From Bacteroidales bacterium (GTDB lineage Bacteria > Bacteroidota > Bacteroidia > Bacteroidales > ML635J-15), in assembly GCA_016937855.1 (NCBI GenBank), contig JAFGVU010000180.1:1-56112 (forward strand): a DNA stretch of 56,112 nucleotides, given 5' to 3'. This document shows positions 8,425-16,564 of the stretch, piece by piece. The number at the start of each line of letters is the position of its first letter. Position 1 is the first letter of the stretch. A program made the translations under genes and the position numbers. The notes beneath the pieces were generated by a model. That model had not been told where the DNA came from. It saw nothing but the letters and a program-made list of their open reading frames with translations, and made no database searches.

Positions 8425-9594
8425 GTGGTAAAAGGAAGGATATATAGGAAAAAGAGGAAATGGAAATTTCTTTTAGTCTTGTTTGCCTTTATCATAGGTG
8501 GATTGTCGTTGTGGTACACAAATACCTTGATGACAAAATTGTCATTAGAGGAGAGAAAAAAAATCGAACTTTGGGCAGAAGCAACTCAACAATTAATTAA
8601 TTCTGATCCTGAGCAAGATGTAAGTTTTTTGTTTGAGGTTTTAAGAAATAACGAAACAATTCCGGTAATTTTAGTCGATATGGAAGACAATATTTTGTCG
8701 TATCGAAATATTGACACAATAAAAATGGAAAATTCTGAATATCGTAAAAAGAAACTCGAAGAGTTTAAGACAAATCAAAAAGTTCATTTTGTTATAAAAA
8801 TGGAAGACGGCACACCTTTGAACAAGATATATTATTCCGATTCCCTTTTGTTAAAACAGCTTCAATACTATCCATATATTCAATTAGGAATTGTTTTTTT
8901 GTTTATTTTGATGGCATATTTTGCGTTTAGCATTTCGCGTAAAGCAGAGCAAGATCAAGTGTGGTTGGGGATGTCAAAAGAAACAGCTCATCAGTTGGGG
9001 ACTCCAATTTCTTCACTAATGGCATGGGTAGAAATGCTGAAGGAAACCGATAAAGGAACAGGATATTCTGCTGAATTAGAAAAGGACATAAATAGATTAG
9101 AAAAAATTGCTGCCAGATTTTCGAAAATTGGAAGTCAACCTCAACTTATACCAGTAGATTTGGCCGAAACAATAGAAAATTCTTTGGGATACTTAAAAAC
9201 AAGAGTGCCGAAAACAATTAATATTTTAACCGATTTTAGCAATGATGCAAAGCATGTAATACCATTAAATTCTGAGTTGTTTGAGTGGGTTATCGAAAAC
9301 ATTTGTAAAAATGCTGTCGATGCAATTGGCACACAGGGGATAATAACTGTTAAAATGGAAACACATGGGAAATATATCCACATTGATATTTCAGATACAG
9401 GAAAAGGGATCCCAAAATCTGAATTTAAAACGATTTTTAGCCCCGGATTTACAACAAAAAATCGTGGCTGGGGACTTGGTTTGTCTTTAGTTAAAAGAAT
9501 TGTAGAGCAATATCATGGAGGCAAAGTTTTTGTTAAACATTCCGAAATAGGTGTTGGAACAACCTTTAGAATTGTGTTAAATAAATCGAATTAA
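8425..9594 (+). CDS. Membrane sensor histidine kinase
   Basis: The 389-residue protein has two membrane segments (about residues 13-31 and 152-169) bracketing an extracytoplasmic domain of ~120 residues with no recognised sensor fold. The phosphoacceptor helix reads MSKETAHQLGTPISSL, with the histidine at about residue 189. The ATPase domain follows with an N box NICKNAVDAIG, G1 box DTGKGIP, F box GFTTKNRGWGLGLSL and G2 region GVGTTFRI. It would phosphorylate itself and then a response regulator. No regulator gene is adjacent, so it is an orphan kinase. The start is GTG at 8425: an in-frame TAA lies at 8395-8397 and no in-frame ATG precedes the first membrane helix. Confidence 0.9.
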   Translation: MVKGRIYRKKRKWKFLLVLFAFIIGGLSLWYTNTLMTKLSLEERKKIELWAEATQQLINSDPEQDVSFLFEVLRNNETIPVILVDMEDNILSYRNIDTIKMENSEYRKKKLEEFKTNQKVHFVIKMEDGTPLNKIYYSDSLLLKQLQYYPYIQLGIVFLFILMAYFAFSISRKAEQDQVWLGMSKETAHQLGTPISSLMAWVEMLKETDKGTGYSAELEKDINRLEKIAARFSKIGSQPQLIPVDLAETIENSLGYLKTRVPKTINILTDFSNDAKHVIPLNSELFEWVIENICKNAVDAIGTQGIITVKMETHGKYIHIDISDTGKGIPKSEFKTIFSPGFTTKNRGWGLGLSLVKRIVEQYHGGKVFVKHSEIGVGTTFRIVLNKSN

Positions 9595-9680
9595 CAATTC
9601 TGTATGCATTGGAAATAAAAGGAAGAATCTTAGTTGATGTTAATAATTCAATTTTTTTTCTCCTTTTAAAATTGTTTTTA

Positions 9681-9688
9681 TAACTTTG
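9681..9688 (+). promoter_or_regulatory. Bacteroidota -7 box TAACTTTG for the DUF177-rpmF-plsX-fabH operon
   Basis: TAACTTTG is an exact TAnnTTTG match, 22 bases before the GTG start of the DUF177 gene. The -33 position is only T-rich with no TTTG. It lies in the 116-base gap after the histidine kinase and is the only good promoter candidate for the four genes downstream. Confidence 0.6.
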
Positions 9689-9710
9689 CACGAAATTTTT
9701 TTTAGAAAAA

Positions 9711-10247
9711 GTGAACTATTTGAGTCAATATATTGTGCCTTTTAACGGTTTGGATAACAAAGAAAATCAGTTCGATTTTGTTGTTACTGATCAATTTTTT
9801 GATTGTTTTGAAGAAAATACAATAAAAGGTGGAAATATTGACGTAAGTTTGTTGCTGCTTAAGAAATCTAACTCATTACACTTAAAAATTCATTTAAAGG
9901 GTTTTGTGAAGTTGATTTGTGACAGATGCCTTGAATTATATAATCAAAGCATAGATTTCTCGGATACAATAGTTGCCGAATTTGGTGAAGAAACAAACTT
10001 TGATACAAATAGTGAAAGTGTTATTCTCGAAAAAGGCAAAACGGAGATTAATATTGCTCAGTTTATTTACGAGTTTGCTCATTTTGGATTACCTTTGCAA
10101 CACTATCATCCTGATACGGAATCAGGCGAGCCGGGATGTAGTTTAGAGATGTTAGAAATTTTGAGTAAGCATATAATAGATGAAGAAAGTGAAGTAATTG
10201 ACCCCAGATGGGAAAAATTACAAGAAATAAAAAAAAATACTAGGTAA
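9711..10247 (+). CDS. YceD/DUF177 family protein
   Basis: The 178-residue protein carries the DUF177 signature in the form CDRCLELY (cysteines at 70 and 73) and the late block HPDTESGEPGC. The gene is directly followed by rpmF, the classic yceD-rpmF-plsX-fabH arrangement, which supports the call. The family is linked to 23S rRNA maturation and ribosome function in other bacteria and chloroplasts; that role is carried over by homology. Translation probably begins at GTG 9711, just after the -7 box at 9681. The stop codon TAA lies inside a copy of the dispersed palindromic element (TAGGTAA...), so the extreme C-terminus (NTR) may have been shaped by that insertion. Confidence 0.85.
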   Translation: MNYLSQYIVPFNGLDNKENQFDFVVTDQFFDCFEENTIKGGNIDVSLLLLKKSNSLHLKIHLKGFVKLICDRCLELYNQSIDFSDTIVAEFGEETNFDTNSESVILEKGKTEINIAQFIYEFAHFGLPLQHYHPDTESGEPGCSLEMLEILSKHIIDEESEVIDPRWEKLQEIKKNTR

Positions 10248-10270
10248 TTTTTCGAGAAACTCAAAAATTT
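10243..10270 (+). repeat. Dispersed palindromic element, short degenerate copy
   Basis: TAGGTAATTTTTCGAG, AAA and CTCAAAAATTT correspond to the hairpin of the element at 6001-6025 with two mispaired positions in the stem. The copy supplies the stop codon of the DUF177 gene and sits between it and rpmF, so it would be in the transcribed spacer of the operon. No GC-rich core accompanies it. Confidence 0.7.
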
Positions 10271-10316
10271 GGTAAAAAAATAAAAAAAATAAAGTTTAAT
10301 TTTAAATTTATAAACG

Positions 10317-10508
10317 ATGGCACATCCAAAAAGAAAAACGTCAAAACAAAGAAAAAACAAACGTCGTACTCATTACAAAGCTGAATTTCTAACTTTAGCT
10401 AAATGTTCGAATTGTGGAACAACTGTTCAGTATCACCATGTATGTCCAGAGTGTGGATATTATAAAGGAAAACTTGCAATCGATAAGGAAGCAATTGCAG
10501 TCAACTAA
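10317..10508 (+). CDS. rpmF: Large-subunit ribosomal protein bL32
   Basis: The 63-residue basic protein begins MAHPKRKTSKQRKNKRRTHY, the expected L32 N-terminus, and holds a full zinc ribbon with cysteines at 30, 33, 43 and 46 (CSNC...CPEC). It is therefore the zinc-binding form of bL32, not the Cys-less paralogue. It lies between DUF177 and plsX, with 6 bases to plsX, so ribosome and phospholipid genes share one transcript. Confidence 0.98.
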   Translation: MAHPKRKTSKQRKNKRRTHYKAEFLTLAKCSNCGTTVQYHHVCPECGYYKGKLAIDKEAIAVN

Positions 10509-10514
10509 TAGTTG

Positions 10515-11468
10515 ATGAATATTGGTTTCGACATAATGGGGGGAGATTATGCTCCCGAGCAAGCATTAAAAGGTGCAGTTCTTGCTATTGGTGAGCTATC
10601 AGAAAACGATAAGCTTTTTCTGTTTGGCAATGCCAAGCTTATTCGTGAGTATTTCTCACAGCATGATGTTTCTCCAAAAAAATATGATATTGTCGATTGT
10701 AGTCAGACTATTGAAATGGGTGATGAGGCGATAAAAGCCTTTAAAGAGAAGCCTGATTCTAGCATTAGTAAAGGGTTTTATTTTTTGTCAAAGAATTTGA
10801 TTGACAGTTTTGCAAGCGCTGGTAATACAGGCGCTATGATGGTTGGAGCAATTCAAATTATTGGAGTTGGAAAAGGCATTTTGCGACCTGGAATATCTTC
10901 ATATTATCCTAACAATATGGGGAAAAATAATTTATTGCTAGATGTTGGGTTAAACCCCGAAACTAAACCCGAAGTCTTGGTTCAATATGCACACATGGGA
11001 GATTTATTTGCTCGAAATGTGATGTCTGTGAATAATCCAAAAATAGGGCTATTAAATATCGGAAGCGAAGAATCTAAGGGAACTGCTAGTATAAAACAAG
11101 CTTATAAATTGCTAAAAAGAGATAAAAAAATTAATTTTATTGGTAATATTGAGGGTGGTGATCTTCATGATGCCGATAAAGTTGATGTTATTGTTTGCAA
11201 TGGTTTTACTGGAAATATTGTACTAAAACAGGCAGAGTCTTTTTATAAACTTTTAAGTCAAAGGAATATTTCCGATTCTTATTTCGACAATTACAATTAT
11301 GAGAATTATGGGGGAACACCTGTTTTGGGCGTTCCTAAACCTGTAATAGTAGGACATGGTATAAGTAATGACATTGCATTAAAGAATATGATTTTATTGT
11401 CGAAAAAGCTTATCGAATCCGGAATTTCAGAAAAAATTACAAAATATTTTAGTTATGGCACAAATTAG
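10515..11468 (+). CDS. plsX: Phosphate acyltransferase PlsX
   Basis: PlsX converts acyl-ACP and phosphate to acyl-phosphate, the first committed step of membrane phospholipid synthesis in bacteria with PlsY. The 317-residue sequence shows the family's opening MNIGFDIMGGDYAPEQALKG, the SAGNTGAMMVGA block and the GLLNIGSEESKG and VIVCNGFTGNIVLK blocks. I chose ATG 10515 over the TTG at 10512 because the family starts exactly at this point. The 3' end overlaps fabH by 14 bases, indicating coupled translation. Confidence 0.96.
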   Translation: MNIGFDIMGGDYAPEQALKGAVLAIGELSENDKLFLFGNAKLIREYFSQHDVSPKKYDIVDCSQTIEMGDEAIKAFKEKPDSSISKGFYFLSKNLIDSFASAGNTGAMMVGAIQIIGVGKGILRPGISSYYPNNMGKNNLLLDVGLNPETKPEVLVQYAHMGDLFARNVMSVNNPKIGLLNIGSEESKGTASIKQAYKLLKRDKKINFIGNIEGGDLHDADKVDVIVCNGFTGNIVLKQAESFYKLLSQRNISDSYFDNYNYENYGGTPVLGVPKPVIVGHGISNDIALKNMILLSKKLIESGISEKITKYFSYGTN

Positions 11469-12465
11469 AGCTGCAATTACTGGTGTTGGTGGTTATGTAC
11501 CGCCTTATGTACTTACTAATGAAGAGTTGGCAAAAATGGTTGATACTTCCGATGAATGGATTATGGAGCGAATTGGTATTAGAGAACGCCATATCTTGCT
11601 TGAAGAAGGTAAAGCAACTTCTGATATGGCGACCGAAGCCGTGAAACAACTTTTAGAGAAAACAGGCACCACTGCAGATGAGGTTGATATGCTTATTTGT
11701 GGTGTTGTTACCCCCGATATGCAATTCCCGGCAACGGCAAATATTATTTGCGACAAAGTAGGAATTAAAAATGGGTTTGGATATGATATAAATGCAGGCT
11801 GTTCGAGTTTTCTTTTTGCGTTAATTACGGCATCCAAATTTGTTGAGAGTGGATCTCATCGTAAAGTTGTGGTCGTAGGAGCAGATAAAATGTCGTCGAT
11901 AGTTGACTATAACGACAGAAACACATCTCCCATTTTTGGAGATGGTGCCGGAGCCGTTTTACTTGAGCCGGATACAACAGGGCTTGGACTTGTGGACTCA
12001 ATAATGCATGTTGATGGTTCGGGAAGACAACACTTGCACCAAGTCGCTGGCGGCTCTTTAAGACCAGCAACTTTCGAAACAATTCTTCGTCGTCAACACT
12101 TTATTTATCAAGAAGGGCAACCTGTTTTTAAAGCAGCTGTCTCGAGTATGGCAGATGTTTCTGTTCGTATGATGGAAAGACATAATCTAACATCTGAGAC
12201 ATTAAAATATTTAGTTCCTCATCAAGCAAACATGAGAATTATCGAAGCTACTGCTCGACGAATGGGAATTCCTAAGGAACGTGTAATGCTTACAATTACA
12301 AAATATGGGAATACTACCTCTGCAACAATTCCTCTCTGCTTGTGGGAGTATGAAAACGAACTTAGAGTTGGCGATAATATAATTATTGCTACGTTTGGTG
12401 CAGGTTTCGCCTGGGGTTCTACTTATATCAAGTGGGCTTACGACGGAAGCAAATTTGCAAAATAA
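11455..12465 (+). CDS. fabH: 3-oxoacyl-ACP synthase III (KAS III)
   Basis: FabH condenses acetyl-CoA (or branched acyl-CoA) with malonyl-ACP to begin fatty acid synthesis. The 336 residues match the family. The catalytic triad is visible: Cys116 in YDINAGCSSFLFAL, His256 in VPHQANMRI and Asn286 in KYGNTTSA. The N-terminus AAITGVGGYVPPYVLTNEEL is also standard. The start lies inside the 3' end of plsX. It is the last gene of the operon, and a terminator-like hairpin follows 42 bases after the stop. Confidence 0.97.
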   Translation: MAQIRAAITGVGGYVPPYVLTNEELAKMVDTSDEWIMERIGIRERHILLEEGKATSDMATEAVKQLLEKTGTTADEVDMLICGVVTPDMQFPATANIICDKVGIKNGFGYDINAGCSSFLFALITASKFVESGSHRKVVVVGADKMSSIVDYNDRNTSPIFGDGAGAVLLEPDTTGLGLVDSIMHVDGSGRQHLHQVAGGSLRPATFETILRRQHFIYQEGQPVFKAAVSSMADVSVRMMERHNLTSETLKYLVPHQANMRIIEATARRMGIPKERVMLTITKYGNTTSATIPLCLWEYENELRVGDNIIIATFGAGFAWGSTYIKWAYDGSKFAK

Positions 12466-12467
12466 AA

Positions 12468-13268
12468 TTATAAGGAATATTTATTCCGAATAGATATTAT
12501 ATCGTTTAAAAGGCTCTGAGATTCGGGGCCTTTTTTGTAAATTTCCTGTAATTCAATCTTAATTTCAGAAATAATAGAGTCATCTTGTAAACATTCGAAA
12601 AGTTTATTTATTTCGCCAAGAATCTCAAAATGTTTTTTTAAAGCATCCACCAATAAAGCCTTATCTATTTGGTTTTGTGATGCAAGTCCCAAATATAAAC
12701 TCTCTGTCCATAAACCACTTAAAACCAATGCACTTATTCCATATTTTTCGTTAGACGACAGCATAATATTGCCGGCGTTTAGCAAACTATCGGTTATACG
12801 GAATAGCTCTTCGCGATTATTCAAATTAGACTCAATTAGCGGAACAACAGAATTAAACTCTTTAGACCCCACAGCAAGCTTTTGAGCTAAAGTATTTACA
12901 GCATTTAGATAATCCATACAAAGTTGAACTCTCTCAAAATGTCTGACATACCCCAAATCAGCAATATACATTCCAATAGCGAAAGCGGTTTGCTTGGAAC
13001 TTTGGTACATTTCGGCCGATGAGTAGGGCAATAGTAGTTTGGAGTCAAATCCGGCATGCATTATTGATATAGATTTGCTAACTTCATCGTAATTCGGGAT
13101 TTTTGCATAGATGCTGTCAAAACTCTCAAAATTATCAGCAAACTCAACATCTCTAAACTCTTTCTTCATTTTTTCATACTCCTCCGAGTTCACACATGAT
13201 AATATTAGTACCATCATTAAAGTGATGGTTAGAAAAAAAATATAGGAATTAAACTTTTCCAAATTCAT
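12468..13268 (-). CDS. Predicted lipoprotein, function unknown
   Basis: The 266-residue product begins with a hydrophobic segment ending in LILSC (Cys25), a lipobox, so it is probably a lipid-anchored periplasmic or outer-membrane protein. The rest is mostly alpha-helical, with a central block IGMYIADLGYVRHFERVQ and ALVLSGLWTESLYLGL. Similar Tyr- and Ala-rich helical lipoproteins occur widely in Bacteroidota, but I do not recognise a named family. It is convergent with fabH, with only 2 bases between the two stop codons. A hairpin with a T-run for fabH lies inside its last ~25 codons (12508-12536). Confidence 0.75.
   Translation of the reverse strand: MNLEKFNSYIFFLTITLMMVLILSCVNSEEYEKMKKEFRDVEFADNFESFDSIYAKIPNYDEVSKSISIMHAGFDSKLLLPYSSAEMYQSSKQTAFAIGMYIADLGYVRHFERVQLCMDYLNAVNTLAQKLAVGSKEFNSVVPLIESNLNNREELFRITDSLLNAGNIMLSSNEKYGISALVLSGLWTESLYLGLASQNQIDKALLVDALKKHFEILGEINKLFECLQDDSIISEIKIELQEIYKKGPESQSLLNDIISIRNKYSL
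12508..12536 (+). terminator. Probable intrinsic terminator of the fabH operon
   Basis: AAAAGGCTC (12508-12516) pairs with GGGCCTTTT (12526-12534), a 9-bp stem with one G-T pair, followed by further T residues. It is 42 bases past the fabH stop. Unusually, it sits entirely within the coding sequence of the convergent lipoprotein gene. Confidence 0.65.
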
Positions 13269-13345
13269 ATTTCAAATCTAATTCATATTTTTCAATTACG
13301 CAAATTAAGAAATTTTAATTTTAGTTAAATATTAGTAAATGAGCA

Positions 13346-16324
13346 TCAATCAATTTCAATTTCATCTATGAACAGCCATGAATCAAATCCTGGACTTAAG
13401 TGCCAGTCGGGCAGAGGACCATAATTTTCTGCTACAACCTTTACATAACGTCCAGTAAGGTCATTTGCCGGAAATGTAAATTCTTGTATTTTAACCTCTT
13501 CGTCTTTATCGCTGAGTTGTGATGTCATTTCGTAAACCAAAGAATATTTATATCCGTCTTTTGATACATAGTAGCTTACTTTTTTAGGGAAAAATATCCA
13601 CGATTTAGTATCCTGAAGAAAGCGAGCGTTAATTTTTTCGATTGGTTTAATTTCAAGTAGGTCAACAATAGCTTCAAAGTCCTGTCCTCTGTACCCTTGC
13701 CATAATCCATTTCTAAACCAATTAGAGCCTTTAACAAAGTCGATTAGCGCATTGTCGCCACCTGCTGAGTATTGTTGGCTGTATTCGCTTTTAATTTCGA
13801 TTGTACGCAAATCCGGTATTTGAAAATATTCGGCAACTATAGTTTTACTTTTATTTTTGCCGGGCGAAACTGCATAAGCATGCAGAGTTTCATTTTTATT
13901 AATCTTGATAGGTTTTGTGTATTTTATAGGATTTTTATCGATCTCTCCATCTAATGAATAAAATATTTCAGCATTTTTATCAGCGCAGAATAAGCCAATT
14001 GATATTGAATCGTGAAAAGATTTTTGTTGATAATCGGTATAAGGAACAGGAGTAATTTGATTGTCGGTTATTATTGATTGATAAATGTCTTTTGCTTGGG
14101 TTCCACGTTCTTTGTTTGGCTCAGAGCCCATGTAAAACTCGAGTCTTCCGCCTTGCATTATTTGTTTATGAGAGATATAGTTTTTTGTGTATTCGCGACC
14201 GTTAAGTTTAATCGATTGTACATAGATGTTCTTTTTGCTGTTATCGTGAGCAATAATTGTAAATTGACGATGATTTTCCAATTGGATTATTGCTGTGTCG
14301 AAAACCGGACTGCCAAAATCGTAAACTCCATTTGCAGGATTAACAGGATAAAAACCTAATGAACTTAACACATACCACGATGACATTTGTCCACAATCTT
14401 CGTTACCGCACAACCCGTCAGGTTTTTCGGAGTATTGTTCGCTCATAATTTTGCGAACCATTTCCTGAGTTTTCCATGGTTTACCACAGTAATTATACAA
14501 ATATGCCATGTGATGACTAGGTTCATTTCCGTGTGCATATTGTCCAATTAAGCCGGTAATATCAACTTGATGTGTACCCGATGTTTGACTTTCTGCTGCA
14601 AACATTTCGTCGAGTTTGGAGCAAAAGTTTTCGTTACCTCCATGCATTTCGATAAACATAAGTATGTCATGAGGGACGTAAAAGCTGTATTGCCAGGAGT
14701 TTGCTTCTGTAAAATTGTAGTTTACTTCTGTTGGATCAAATGGATATTGCCATGCGGCATTTATTTTTGCCTGCATAAAACCATTGCCGGGATTAAAAAC
14801 ATTTTTGTAGTATTGTGATCTTTCAATATAATAGTTATACTCTTCAATATTTCCTGTTTCTTTCGCAAACATTGCAATACACCAATCATCATAAGCATAT
14901 TCGAGTGCTTTTGAAACCGATTCGTGCTCTAAATCAAGTGGGATATAACCGTATTTATCGAATTCGGGCTTTCCTAAACGGTCTTCTGTCGCAGCAGAAA
15001 TCATTGCTTCAAGTGCTAATTTTGAATCAAAATCTCTAATTCCTTTAAAGTAAGCGTCAACAATTACAGGTACCGAGTGGTAGCCAATCATACACATAGT
15101 TTCGTTTGCTGCGAGTTCCCAAACAGGCAACTGTCCTCCGTATTTATATTGATCGAGGAATGTTTTAATAAAATCGAGAGTTCTTTTTTGCTGTACGATA
15201 GTAAATAAAGGATGTGTTGCTCTGTAAGTGTCCCAAAGCGAAAACACTGTATATGTGTCGTGATCTTTTGATTGATGAATCTTTAAATCTGTTCCACGAA
15301 AGTTTCCATCTACATCAGAAAAAATATTTGGTGCAATAAAACTATGATAAAGAGCTGTGTAAAAAACTGTTTGCTCCTCAGCACTTGCTCCATAAACTAA
15401 AATTTTGCTTAACTCATGGTCCCATTGAGCAGTAGCATTTTGACGAACTTCTTCAAAATTCCACCCTGAAATTTCACTTTCGAGATTCTTAATTGCTCCT
15501 TGGGTACTAACTGCCGATAAGCCAACTTTTACTAGCACTTGTTTAGAGTCAGTGGGCTTAATTTTAAAGATTATTTTTGAATACTCATCTTTTTTAATTG
15601 ACTGATTGTCAGGTGATTGGGAATTAGTTTCCGCTTTATTGTGCAATTTGTAATAAATAACTTCAACCGGCCTGTTAAAATCCAATGCAAAATACTGATA
15701 TTGATTTTCTGCCCATGATTGAGAACGTCTTAAGCCAACAAATCTGGTTTCGCTAACTTGCTCAACATAACACTCTAAAAGTTTGTCGCGATGTTCTAAA
15801 TCTAAAAGAATGTATTGATTGTCGGTTTTTGGGAAACTATATTTATGAAAACCAACTCTTCTACTGGTTGTTAGCTCAACATCGATATTATAATCTTTAA
15901 GAAATACTGAATAAAATCCGGGTTTCGAAATTACAGAAGATTTTTCGTAAGAGCTAGTAAAATTATCATTTATTAAATCTATTTCATTTTTGACAAATGG
16001 CATTAAAAGAATGTCCGCATAATCGGCTACACCTGTTCCGCTTAAATGTGTATGCGAGAAACCGTAAATTATTGAGTCGCTGTAATGAAAACCGGAACAA
16101 CCATCCCAGCCTTCGAGACGAGTATCCGGACTTAGCTGCACCATTCCAAACGGTACTGTTGCTCCCGGGTAGGTATGTCCGTGAAAATCGGTACCAATAT
16201 GTGTATCAACCTGACTTGACCTTGGTTCAACTTTAAACTTTTCGTATTTGTGAAAAAATAAAGCGTAAATAAGAGTCGCAGCAAATACTATTGCAAGGCT
16301 TAATGGGAAAATGATTCTTCGCAT
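13346..16324 (-). CDS. GH92 alpha-mannosidase with C-terminal CHB_HEX-like and F5/8-like domains
   Basis: GH92 enzymes are calcium-dependent exo-acting alpha-mannosidases that trim host or fungal mannans and N-glycans. This 992-residue protein begins with a signal-anchor-like segment (residues 1-24). Near the N-terminus is HIGTDFHGHTYPGATVPFG and SHTHLSGTGVADY, then SLWDTYRATHPLFTIVQ and GNEPSHHMAYLYNYCGK. The catalytic-region signature GNEDCGQMSSWYVLSSLGF is around residue 640. The family core ends near residue 755. Residues ~785-835 (FYSLDGEIDKNPIKYTKPI) look like the chitobiase C-terminal/Fn3-associated domain, and the last ~150 residues resemble a discoidin-like module. A -7-like box TATTTTTG lies 15 bases upstream (16340-16347), without a matching -33. 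It stands apart from any SusC/SusD pair. Confidence 0.92.
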   Translation of the reverse strand: MRRIIFPLSLAIVFAATLIYALFFHKYEKFKVEPRSSQVDTHIGTDFHGHTYPGATVPFGMVQLSPDTRLEGWDGCSGFHYSDSIIYGFSHTHLSGTGVADYADILLMPFVKNEIDLINDNFTSSYEKSSVISKPGFYSVFLKDYNIDVELTTSRRVGFHKYSFPKTDNQYILLDLEHRDKLLECYVEQVSETRFVGLRRSQSWAENQYQYFALDFNRPVEVIYYKLHNKAETNSQSPDNQSIKKDEYSKIIFKIKPTDSKQVLVKVGLSAVSTQGAIKNLESEISGWNFEEVRQNATAQWDHELSKILVYGASAEEQTVFYTALYHSFIAPNIFSDVDGNFRGTDLKIHQSKDHDTYTVFSLWDTYRATHPLFTIVQQKRTLDFIKTFLDQYKYGGQLPVWELAANETMCMIGYHSVPVIVDAYFKGIRDFDSKLALEAMISAATEDRLGKPEFDKYGYIPLDLEHESVSKALEYAYDDWCIAMFAKETGNIEEYNYYIERSQYYKNVFNPGNGFMQAKINAAWQYPFDPTEVNYNFTEANSWQYSFYVPHDILMFIEMHGGNENFCSKLDEMFAAESQTSGTHQVDITGLIGQYAHGNEPSHHMAYLYNYCGKPWKTQEMVRKIMSEQYSEKPDGLCGNEDCGQMSSWYVLSSLGFYPVNPANGVYDFGSPVFDTAIIQLENHRQFTIIAHDNSKKNIYVQSIKLNGREYTKNYISHKQIMQGGRLEFYMGSEPNKERGTQAKDIYQSIITDNQITPVPYTDYQQKSFHDSISIGLFCADKNAEIFYSLDGEIDKNPIKYTKPIKINKNETLHAYAVSPGKNKSKTIVAEYFQIPDLRTIEIKSEYSQQYSAGGDNALIDFVKGSNWFRNGLWQGYRGQDFEAIVDLLEIKPIEKINARFLQDTKSWIFFPKKVSYYVSKDGYKYSLVYEMTSQLSDKDEEVKIQEFTFPANDLTGRYVKVVAENYGPLPDWHLSPGFDSWLFIDEIEID

Positions 16325-16564
16325 AGTTTATGTTTTTTACAAAAATACGTGATTTTATTAAAACATCAGTTTTATTTGCAAAGCATTATTTCAGAATCGT
16401 ATATTTTTGTTGTGAGAATAAAAAATCTAACAAAAAAGTGAAGATATGAATAAAGGGACAGTGATTTTCGAAGGCGTTATATATATGTTCCTTGGGGAGA
16501 GTTAAAGCTTTTTACCAAACTTACAAAATCCCACCTAATCTGCCAAAAATCCTGAGGCTTTATT

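Noticed and set aside
16446-16505. 19-codon plus-strand ORF in the gap beside the GH92 gene
   Set aside because: Too short, no promoter box and no conserved feature.
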